This document shows positions 7,541 through 15,101 of a DNA stretch of 64,000 nucleotides, piece by piece. Both the position numbers and the translations under genes were made by a program. How positions within the stretch are numbered: the stretch's first letter is position 1; the number at the start of each line of letters is the position of its first letter. Origin of the DNA: Deltaproteobacteria bacterium (GTDB lineage Bacteria > JAGRBM01 > JAHCIT01); the NCBI GenBank assembly GCA_026129095.1, contig JAHCIT010000006.1:124001-188000 (forward strand), read 5' to 3'. The notes beneath the pieces are model-generated. The model was not told where the DNA came from, did not search any database, and saw only the letters and a program-made list of their open reading frames with translations.

Positions 7541-9664
7541 ATGCTTATGGAAGGAGCGCGGCGGCTCGTGCGGGCACTCGTGATCACCGGCAACACACGG
7601 CTTTCGGCCAAGCTGGCCGAAGTCCTGCGGACGCTTCCCGCAGAGGTGGACGAGCGCGGCGACGGAGAAACCGCCCTGCACGCATTCGGCTCGAACTCCT
7701 ACCAGCTGGTCGTCACCGACCTGATGCTCACCAAGGTGAGCGGTTCCGAACTGATCCGGAAAATCCGGGGCACCGAACAGGGCCAGACTGTTCCCATCCT
7801 GTTCATGAGTGCGCCGCTCAAGGACAAGGAACTCCCGGCCCGCATGGCCCGGAGTCTCCGGATCGGTCCCTATCTCCAGATGCCGTTCCCCTTCGACCGG
7901 TTCCTGTCCGCGGCGAAGCAGGCGGTGAGCCAAAACGGACGGTCAGCGGCTCCTGCAACAGGCAACCCGGCCCCAGCCGCCGCGCCGGTTCCGCCAACGG
8001 GCCCCGGCGGGCCAAGGACTTTCCGGTGGGGATCCAAGGCTACGGGCGGGTTCGCATCCTTTGAAGATGTCATGCACGCCCTCCGGCAGGAGGGATTCAC
8101 GGGCAAGGGCCGGCTCCTGGGCGGCGGGAAGATCATCACAGTCAATTTCCAGAACGGCCTTCCACACGCGGAGTTTACCGGCGCGGGACACCCCCTGATC
8201 GATGATCTGCTGAAGGAGCAGCTTCTCACCGATTCCGAGGCCGCCGCCCTCCGCCGCGTGGCGCCACCCGCCGAGGTTGAACGCCTGATCACCGGAGCGG
8301 GAGTCCTCACACCCGGCGATCTCGCCCGCCGCAGGGCGGAATATCTCGGCGTCAGGCTGAGCGAGGTCATGCGCTGGCCCGACGGCGCACTTACCGCCGA
8401 GAGCCGGGCCGATGCATCCGGGGCCGAAGGCCGCTACGGCGAGGTCGCCATCGCCCATGCCATCGCCCATGACGTGAAGGCGACCACCAATCCGCTCAAG
8501 CTCGCCACGCTTCAGAACCAGCTCAAGGGCACCTGGTTTGCCCCCGCGAAGGAACTCAAGCATTTCGCCCGGCTTCTGCCATTCACGAGCGAGGAGGAAG
8601 GCGTTGTCGATGCACTTCGCGAACCCTGCAAGCCGGAATATCTGGCCAGGCTCACTCGCCAGCCCGAAGACGCATGGAACGTGATTCGCGTGTTGCTGGC
8701 ACTCCGGCTCGTCACCCGGCACTCGCAGCAACCGTCCGCCGCCGAGACCTTTCCCCTTGCCTTCCGTTCCATGCACAAGCGCGCGGCAACCGGAGCGGCT
8801 GCAGGCACCGGCGACAGTTCCGTTGAACTGATCGACCTCAGCGGTGATCTCGCCGAGGAACTCGACGACTTCGTCACCGATCTCAGGGACAAGGGCGGTG
8901 AAGCCGCCCAGCAGATGGCCCAGGCCGGTACCGGCGACGCCCAGCGGCAGCTCGAAAACGAGCTGTTCGATGAACTGGAAAAGGTGAAGAAGCGCAACTA
9001 CTACGAAATGCTCGGGACGAAGAAAAACGGCTTCAAGTTCCAGGATGCCAAGAAAACCTACTTCGACCTCCAGCGCAAGTTTTCCCCCGACAAGTTCATC
9101 ATGTCATCGGGCGAGGTGATGTCGAAGGCGCAGGAACTGCTGGAAAAACTCTCGGCCGCGTTCGAGACGCTCTCCGACGTCCAGAAAAAACAGGCCTATG
9201 ACCAGAAGCTCTCGAACCAGCAGATGCTGCAGGGTACCGGTGGCACCGGAGGCAAGGAGCTTCAGGCCGACGTCGCCTTCCAGAGCGGGCTCGCACTCAT
9301 GGTGTCCGAGGAATGGGACTCGGCAATCCGGCAGTTTGAGATCGCCCGCCAGATCAAGCCTGGCGTCGCGCTCCATGAGGCAAGCCACGCCTGGGCCATG
9401 TACAATTCACCCAAACACCGGAAGAACGCCGTCTCGCTCGCGGAAGCCAAGAAGATGCTCAACTCGGTCTGCGTCCGCGACCCCCGGTGCGCGCCCGCAT
9501 TCACCTACCGCGCCTGGATGCTGCTCGATGATGGCAAGCTGGACCTCGCCGCCATGGAGTTCGGCAAGGCGCTCCGGATCGACCCGAATCTGCGCCACGC
9601 CAGGCAGGGCCTCGACAAGGTGGAAATGCTGCGCAAAGGCCAGAAAAAAGGGCTGTTCGGATAG
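7541..9664 (+). CDS. Pseudo-receiver / PATAN (DUF4388) / J-like / TPR protein
   Basis: A 707-residue multidomain cytosolic protein. Residues about 12-130 have a CheY-like receiver fold with D60 (VVTDLML), but the acidic pair normally following the first strand is replaced (ALVITGN) and the C-terminal Lys is Met (QMPF), so phosphorylation is doubtful. Residues about 190-290 match the PATAN/DUF4388 module (FTGKGRLLGGGKIITVNF, then LLKEQLLT). Residues about 485-560 resemble a J-domain (NYYEMLG, then AFETLSDVQKKQAYDQ), but the HPD tripeptide is SPD (S515-D517). The last 120 residues are TPR-like. PATAN proteins are common in deltaproteobacteria and linked to gliding, exopolysaccharide and signalling. 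Function unknown; possibly an adaptor. Confidence 0.8.
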   Translation: MLMEGARRLVRALVITGNTRLSAKLAEVLRTLPAEVDERGDGETALHAFGSNSYQLVVTDLMLTKVSGSELIRKIRGTEQGQTVPILFMSAPLKDKELPARMARSLRIGPYLQMPFPFDRFLSAAKQAVSQNGRSAAPATGNPAPAAAPVPPTGPGGPRTFRWGSKATGGFASFEDVMHALRQEGFTGKGRLLGGGKIITVNFQNGLPHAEFTGAGHPLIDDLLKEQLLTDSEAAALRRVAPPAEVERLITGAGVLTPGDLARRRAEYLGVRLSEVMRWPDGALTAESRADASGAEGRYGEVAIAHAIAHDVKATTNPLKLATLQNQLKGTWFAPAKELKHFARLLPFTSEEEGVVDALREPCKPEYLARLTRQPEDAWNVIRVLLALRLVTRHSQQPSAAETFPLAFRSMHKRAATGAAAGTGDSSVELIDLSGDLAEELDDFVTDLRDKGGEAAQQMAQAGTGDAQRQLENELFDELEKVKKRNYYEMLGTKKNGFKFQDAKKTYFDLQRKFSPDKFIMSSGEVMSKAQELLEKLSAAFETLSDVQKKQAYDQKLSNQQMLQGTGGTGGKELQADVAFQSGLALMVSEEWDSAIRQFEIARQIKPGVALHEASHAWAMYNSPKHRKNAVSLAEAKKMLNSVCVRDPRCAPAFTYRAWMLLDDGKLDLAAMEFGKALRIDPNLRHARQGLDKVEMLRKGQKKGLFG

Positions 9665-9700
9665 GCAAGCCATGCACCTTCCGTTCCAGACCTTCTATCG

Positions 9701-10462
9701 TTGCAATGCCGCGGTTGCTTTGCCTACGGAGGCCCGTCCCTGATTTCCATCGTGATACCCGCCTATAACGAGGAAGCACGGTTGCCCCCGACGCTGGACA
9801 GCTTCCTCAGCCATTTCCGCCAGCGCGGGGAACCGTTCGAGATCATCGTCGTCAGCGACGGCTCCACCGACGGCACAGCCCGCGTGGTTAAAGAGCGTAT
9901 AAAGTCTGCACCCGAGCTGCACCTCATCGAGCAGTCACCAAACCAGGGCAAGGGGGCGGCCGTGAAAACGGGGCTGCTGGCGGCACGCGGCGACATCTGG
10001 CTGTTCAGTGATGCTGACGAATCGACCCCGGCAGACGATTTTGAAAGCCTCAAGTCCGCCCTTGATGCCGGTGCTGATTTTGTCATGGGCTCCCGCGCCA
10101 TTCGTGGCGCGAAGCTGGAAGTCCGCCAGTCGCTGCCACGCGAACTGCTGGGCCGGTGCTTCAATCTCGTCGTGCGCCTGATTCTCTGGGTGCCGTTCCA
10201 CGACACGCAGTGCGGCTTCAAGGCGTTCCGTGCCCGGACGATGCGGCCCGTGATCGAACGGCTTCAAACGCCGCACTTCGGCTTCGATTTCGAGATCGTC
10301 CACCGGACGCAAAAGGCGGGACTGAAGATCGCCGAAGTCCCTGTCCGCTGGCGCGACCGGGCCGGAAGCAAGGTGAACGTGCTGCGCGACGGCATCATCA
10401 TGGTGATGAGCCTGTTCAGGGTCCGCCGGCTGGTAGCCCGTGACCTCCGGGGCGGTACCTGA
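9701..10462 (+). CDS. GT2 glycosyltransferase, dolichyl/polyprenyl-phosphate glucose synthase-like
   Basis: Family 2 glycosyltransferase of the dolichyl-phosphate beta-glucosyltransferase type, expected to charge a polyprenyl phosphate with a sugar at the cytosolic face of the membrane. SIVIPAYNEEARLP begins the nucleotide-binding fold, VVSDGSTDGT and the DADEST metal-binding motif follow, and FHDTQCGFKAF and FGFDFEI match the family. No C-terminal TM pair is present. The given start is TTG at 9701, but TACGGAGG lies 8 bases before a CTG at 9740 that would give MISIVIPAYN, so a rare CTG start is plausible. The stop TGA shares a base with the ATG of the next gene, implying coupling. The two downstream membrane proteins probably use the lipid-linked sugar. 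Confidence 0.87.
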   Translation: MQCRGCFAYGGPSLISIVIPAYNEEARLPPTLDSFLSHFRQRGEPFEIIVVSDGSTDGTARVVKERIKSAPELHLIEQSPNQGKGAAVKTGLLAARGDIWLFSDADESTPADDFESLKSALDAGADFVMGSRAIRGAKLEVRQSLPRELLGRCFNLVVRLILWVPFHDTQCGFKAFRARTMRPVIERLQTPHFGFDFEIVHRTQKAGLKIAEVPVRWRDRAGSKVNVLRDGIIMVMSLFRVRRLVARDLRGGT

Positions 10463-13188
10463 TGGAAACGGAACCCGGCGGAGCCGGACCGCCTGCCATG
10501 CAGCCGGCCGAGTTCGAGTCCATGGCCTCTGTCGAAGACCGTCACTGGTGGTTTCTCGGCAAGCGTTCGATCGTCATGCACCTGCTCAGGAAGGCGGGGG
10601 TCAGCGGTAAAATCCTCGACGCCGGTTGCGGAACGGGCGGGAATCTTCCCCAACTCTCCGCCCTTGGCGAGGCTGTCGGCGCCGAGCCCAATCCGCTGGC
10701 ATTCAAACTGGCGCAGCAGAAGTTCTCCGGAACGATCGTCCAGGCGGAGCTGACCAATCTCCCCTTTCCTGACGGTGAATTTGGAGGCGCCATCACAACG
10801 GACGTCATGGAGCACGTCGCCGATGACCGGGCAGCGCTCGCCGAACTGACGCGGGTTCTGAAACCGGGCGGCACGCTCATCCTCACCGTGCCGGCACATC
10901 CCTTCATGTGGTCCGGCCATGACGTGGCCTTGGGTCACGTACGCCGCTACACGCTGCAGGGGTTCCGCGAACTGATGCGGTCGCAGCCGGAGCTGGAACT
11001 GGAAACTCTCTCTTACTTCAATGCCGTCTCGTTTCCCTTCGCGGCACTGCAGCGGTGGATCCGTGGCCGCCGGGAGCGGGCTCAGGGGTATCCCGATCTC
11101 GTTACCGATACCGCTTCCGTTCCGGCGGCTCCAGTGAACTGGATCGCCAGTCAGCTCTTTGCGGCCGAACGGTTCCTCCTTGGCTGGTTTCAGGTGCCGA
11201 TGGGCGTTTCGATCATGGCCATCTTCCGCAAGAAGGAACCATCCGCGCCACCCCGCGAACTGCCAGAACCACTGACCCTGGGGAGTCTCCTTCTGGCGGC
11301 CCTGGGGCTTATTCTCGTTTCGCTTCCCTCCTTTACAGGAGAGTGGCTCGACGGACACGAAGGCCCCTCCTACCTGTTCCGGCTGGCGGAGTTTCACCAG
11401 ATGCTCGCCCAGGGCGAGTGGTACCCGCGCTGGATGCCGGACTTCTACTGGGGGTACGGCTACCCGATCTTTGTTTTCTACTCGCCGGGCCTGTTTTTCG
11501 CGGGCAGCTTTCTGATGGAACTGGGCGCAAGCCCCATCTCCGCCCTGCATGCGCTCGTGGTGCTCAGTCACCTGCTGTTTTTGGCCGGCAGCTACCAGTT
11601 TGCCTCCCGCTTCACGCCGTCGCGGCCGGTTGCACTGGCGGGAGCGACCATCGCTGCTCTCACCCACTACCGTTTCGTCCAGCCGTATATCCGGGCCGAC
11701 CTCAGCGAGACGTTCGCCACGTCGTTCGTTCCATGGGCACTGGCGGAAGCGGTCACGCTGGGACGCGGCTGGAACCACCGGGCATTTGTCCGGCTCGGTG
11801 TCTTCCTGGCCCTTGCCTGGTATTCCCACACACTGACCGGCTTTGCCCTGTCGGCCGCAATGCTCGTCATGGGCATTTACCAGCTGATACGCAGCCACTG
11901 GCGGGCATTTTTCAGAATTGGTCTCGCATCCTGGCTGGGGATGGGTCTGGCCGCCGTCTACTGGATGCCGGCTTCCCTCGAACGGCCCCATGTCAGCACC
12001 GAGCGGATGATCGAGGCTGATCACAATGGCGCAGAGATCGCCGACCATTTCGTCTATCCCCTCCAGCGCCTGAAGCCCGATTTTTACTACGGTGATTCCA
12101 TACCCGGTGACGGCGACAGGATGTCCTTTGCAACCTCCTGGGTATTCTGGCTGTTACTGGTGTCAATGCTGTTCTGGATGACCTCGGAACCCGGCTGGCG
12201 GAAAAGGGCGGGCCCCCTGCTGCTGGCCTGGGGACTGATCAACTTCCTGATGATGAACGTCAGCAGACCCGTATGGGCCGCGCTACCGCTGATCGAGTTT
12301 TTCCAGTTCCCCTGGCGCCTCCTGCTAATAGATGCGGCCGTCATCGCACCAATTGCCGCACTTGCGCTGCACCGTCTCGCCCAGAAGCCGCTGAATCCCG
12401 CCATGACCGCCGCCGTCATCGCCGCCGCCCTCGGACTATTCGCCTGGCAGTTCAGTATTGTCGTCCATAACGAATATTTCGACACACTCGTCGGCCGCTA
12501 TGCTGGTCGCACGAAAATCGGCTGGTACTGGCCATTGGCGATCGTGCTCGTGACGGGCGCCTATCTCGTCGTGTTTTCCCTGCTCTCCGCCCTTCGCGCG
12601 CCAGTCAAACTGGCCGCAGCAGCGGCCGTATTGTTCGCCATTCCGATGGCTGCCTCCACCTCCATGCGGGCCATGTACAACGGAGCGAGATTCGACCCCG
12701 GCCTGCTTGCCACGCTCGACAACCCGGCTGAAATGCAGCGGTACGGACTGGTTCTTCCCACGGGAGAGATCATCCCGGTAAAAACGGCCGCACAAGACGA
12801 ATATCTTCCCAGGACGGCGAACGTCCCCCGCGACCGGCCGCCGGAACTCCCCGCCCGCATGCTGACGGGCAGCGGAATGGCCGTTCCCCTCTACCAGCGG
12901 GGCGATCTCCGGCACTATCGCGCAAAAATCGCCGAACCGGGCGTCCTTGAACTCGCCTATTTCTACTATCCCGGTGTGGAGGCATCTCTGAACGGGCTTC
13001 CCGCAGCCATCGCCATCAGTGAGCGCGGCCTCGTCTCGCTGGAGGTTCCTGCCGGTGAGCACCAGATCGACGTCTGGTACGGTTCCACGCCCGCGCAGGA
13101 CGGTGGCGCGCTGGCTTCCATTCTGGCCCTGATTCTGGCCATCGCCATCTGGCAATGGGGCGGGAAGAAGAATGTCCGGTCCGCCTGA
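10462..13188 (+). CDS. SAM methyltransferase fused to polytopic membrane protein (PTPS-related/GT-C-like)
   Basis: A 908-residue fusion. Residues about 45-160 are a class I SAM-dependent methyltransferase (ILDAGCGTGGNL for SAM, LPFPDGEFGG, LTRVLKPGGTLI). From about residue 270 the protein becomes a polytopic membrane protein with roughly ten or more hydrophobic helices, starting LLLAALGLILVSLPSF. It carries the block GEWYPRWMPDFYWGYGYPIF followed by a loop, typical of the Pfam '6-pyruvoyl-tetrahydropterin synthase related' membrane family, whose topology resembles GT-C glycosyltransferases, and has a beta-rich C-terminal domain. The following gene encodes the same membrane module without the methyltransferase. 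Likely roles are lipid-linked sugar transfer and sugar or lipid methylation; this is inference from the preceding GT2. Confidence 0.8.
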   Translation: METEPGGAGPPAMQPAEFESMASVEDRHWWFLGKRSIVMHLLRKAGVSGKILDAGCGTGGNLPQLSALGEAVGAEPNPLAFKLAQQKFSGTIVQAELTNLPFPDGEFGGAITTDVMEHVADDRAALAELTRVLKPGGTLILTVPAHPFMWSGHDVALGHVRRYTLQGFRELMRSQPELELETLSYFNAVSFPFAALQRWIRGRRERAQGYPDLVTDTASVPAAPVNWIASQLFAAERFLLGWFQVPMGVSIMAIFRKKEPSAPPRELPEPLTLGSLLLAALGLILVSLPSFTGEWLDGHEGPSYLFRLAEFHQMLAQGEWYPRWMPDFYWGYGYPIFVFYSPGLFFAGSFLMELGASPISALHALVVLSHLLFLAGSYQFASRFTPSRPVALAGATIAALTHYRFVQPYIRADLSETFATSFVPWALAEAVTLGRGWNHRAFVRLGVFLALAWYSHTLTGFALSAAMLVMGIYQLIRSHWRAFFRIGLASWLGMGLAAVYWMPASLERPHVSTERMIEADHNGAEIADHFVYPLQRLKPDFYYGDSIPGDGDRMSFATSWVFWLLLVSMLFWMTSEPGWRKRAGPLLLAWGLINFLMMNVSRPVWAALPLIEFFQFPWRLLLIDAAVIAPIAALALHRLAQKPLNPAMTAAVIAAALGLFAWQFSIVVHNEYFDTLVGRYAGRTKIGWYWPLAIVLVTGAYLVVFSLLSALRAPVKLAAAAAVLFAIPMAASTSMRAMYNGARFDPGLLATLDNPAEMQRYGLVLPTGEIIPVKTAAQDEYLPRTANVPRDRPPELPARMLTGSGMAVPLYQRGDLRHYRAKIAEPGVLELAYFYYPGVEASLNGLPAAIAISERGLVSLEVPAGEHQIDVWYGSTPAQDGGALASILALILAIAIWQWGGKKNVRSA

Positions 13189-15088
13189 AAGCACGGTTCC
13201 TGAAGGCCGCCGGGAATGGCCCGTGGTCATTCTGGTATCCATCCTGGTTGCTATCGCTGCCAGTATCCCGGTGTTCTGTTTCCGCTGGTGGGCAACGCAC
13301 GATTCGATTTCCTATCCGCTCAGGCTTGCCGAGTTCAGCCAGCATGTTTTCGAAGGCGAGTGGTATCCCCGCTGGGCGAGCAACTTTTACTGGGGATACG
13401 GCTATCCGCTGTTCAACTTCTACCCGCCTCTCGGCAACTACATCGGGACAGCCATTCATGCAGTGGGCGCACCTGTCCTGACGGCAACGAAATGCCTCGA
13501 ACTTATCACCTGGCTCGTCGCCTTCGCCGGCCTGTACCGGCTCTGCCGTCTGCTGGTGACAGCCGATGCCGCCCTGCTGGCGGCAGCTACCGGAACACTG
13601 GCGCCCTACCGGTTCGTGGACATCTATGTCCGTGGCGATCTGGCTGAAACGCTCGCTTCCGCCCTCGTTCCGCTGGTTTTTGCGGAGGCGTTGCTGCTGG
13701 CACGGCAATCCTGCCGCGCAGCCGGCTTGAGGCTCGCAGTGCTGCTCGCGCTGGTATTCTATTCCCACACCCTGACGGCCTTCATGACCTCCATCGCGCT
13801 GGCCCTGTTCGGCCTCTGGCATCTGGCCCGGAAGAATCGCGCCGGGTTCATCCGTACGGCCCTCTGGAGCGGCCTCGGGCTCCTTTACTCGGCCGCCTAC
13901 TGGTTTCCCGCCTTTGCCGAAAAGAAGTGGGTGAATGTGTCGGTCATGACCCAGAGGCGGGACAGCTACACCTTCTTCTGGGGCGATCATTTCCTCGAAT
14001 GGTGGCAGCGGCTCGATCTCACCTTCGGCTTCGGTCCGTCCCTGCCGGGCCCGGAAGACAGAATGAACTTCGCCGCGAGTTACCTGATTCTCGCCGCCGT
14101 GCCCTACGCACTCTGCCGCCTGCGCGAGGCCGGAGGCCGCCGCCGCTACGGGCCACCACTTCTGGCGCTGGCGGCCGTGCAGCTGATGATGCTGCCGGTC
14201 TCGTCGCCGCTCTGGGCGAACCTGCCGCTCATTGGCTTCTTCCAGTTCCCCTGGCGGTTCCTCATTCTCGACACGGTCATCGGCACCGCCATCTTTGCAC
14301 TCGCGGCCGGCGAACTATGGGACGAACGGCAGCCGTGGCTGGTCGGGGGGACCGCTGCCGCCGCCTCCATCGCGTTTGTGACGGGTGTCATCCAGAACAG
14401 TCTCACGACGGTTCCGGCCCCTTCGGTGATTCCATCGCTCTGGCTGCTGGCTGTCATTGCCGGAACCGCGCTCCTCTGCTGGAAAGCCGTACCCGGTCCT
14501 GCCGGGCGGCTCCTCCCCCTTCCCCTTCTGGCAGCCGCTCCCGTGCTGCTGGCGACCATCGTCCACGCACAGGCGACCGAATACCCGCGTAGCGTCACGG
14601 CGGATAACCCCGCTCTCTCCAGCGCGGCGGTCCGGCGCGATGCCTCCGTCCGGTTCTGGCAGGGAGCGCCGCGCCCCATTGAGACGACAGCACCGGACGA
14701 GTTCCTGCCCATCACCGTCCAGGAGATTCCGTCCTACAGGGAGCGGGGGCAGGTGCGTTTTGAATCGGGAACCGGCAGCTACGAGCTTCTGGAAACACGG
14801 GCCTCGCTCCGCCGCTGGCGGCTGGAAAGCCCCGGACCCCAGCCGGTCCGGCTGCCCGCGTTCTGGTTCCCCGGCTGGGAAACGATCCTGAACGGAACTC
14901 CCGTCCCCACTGCACCCGGCCGCGACGGACTGATCCGGCTGGAGATACCGGCCGGCGAAAACCTGATCTCGATCCGTTATGCCGGCAGCCGGATATCGCT
15001 GCTGGCGGAACTCATCACCGCGCTCTCGCTGGCCGGAACGGGGCTTATCTGGCTGTGGACGCGGCGGCGGTCCGCCGCCGCGTCGTGA
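13172..15088 (+). CDS. Polytopic membrane protein, PTPS-related/GT-C-like, paralogue of preceding gene
   Basis: A 638-residue membrane protein clearly paralogous to the C-terminal two-thirds of the preceding gene. The pair shares SYxLRLAEF, GEWYPRW and FYWGYGYPxFxFY, then YRFVxxYxRxDLxET, YSHTLT, and LPLIxFFQFPWR. About ten hydrophobic helices are followed by a beta-rich extracytoplasmic tail with PAFWFPGWETILNG. It starts 17 bp inside the previous gene (ATG at 13172). The duplicated architecture, with the acidic residues of the first loop retained (Asp in THDSISY), is consistent with a GT-C type transferase using a polyprenyl-phosphate sugar. It converges with lon, with a GC-rich inverted repeat over its last codons. 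Confidence 0.8.
   Translation: MSGPPESTVPEGRREWPVVILVSILVAIAASIPVFCFRWWATHDSISYPLRLAEFSQHVFEGEWYPRWASNFYWGYGYPLFNFYPPLGNYIGTAIHAVGAPVLTATKCLELITWLVAFAGLYRLCRLLVTADAALLAAATGTLAPYRFVDIYVRGDLAETLASALVPLVFAEALLLARQSCRAAGLRLAVLLALVFYSHTLTAFMTSIALALFGLWHLARKNRAGFIRTALWSGLGLLYSAAYWFPAFAEKKWVNVSVMTQRRDSYTFFWGDHFLEWWQRLDLTFGFGPSLPGPEDRMNFAASYLILAAVPYALCRLREAGGRRRYGPPLLALAAVQLMMLPVSSPLWANLPLIGFFQFPWRFLILDTVIGTAIFALAAGELWDERQPWLVGGTAAAASIAFVTGVIQNSLTTVPAPSVIPSLWLLAVIAGTALLCWKAVPGPAGRLLPLPLLAAAPVLLATIVHAQATEYPRSVTADNPALSSAAVRRDASVRFWQGAPRPIETTAPDEFLPITVQEIPSYRERGQVRFESGTGSYELLETRASLRRWRLESPGPQPVRLPAFWFPGWETILNGTPVPTAPGRDGLIRLEIPAGENLISIRYAGSRISLLAELITALSLAGTGLIWLWTRRRSAAAS
15059..15083. terminator. GC-rich perfect inverted repeat at a convergent gene end
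   Basis: Two 12-bp arms (ACGCGGCGGCGG and its exact complement) flank a single T. They sit in the last codons of the membrane-protein gene and 19 bp before the lon stop codon on the other strand. There is no U-tract, so a classical intrinsic terminator is not proven. Its position between convergent genes makes a bidirectional transcription brake plausible. It could also be a chance result of a run of Arg/Ala codons. Confidence 0.35.
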
Positions 15089-15101
15089 CCAGGATGCCCT
15101 C

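Noticed and set aside
10264-12048. 594-aa open frame on the minus strand
   Set aside because: Antisense to the GT2 gene and the methyltransferase fusion, which have clear conserved motifs; composition (many Gly, Arg, Glu, Gln) is typical of an antisense frame.
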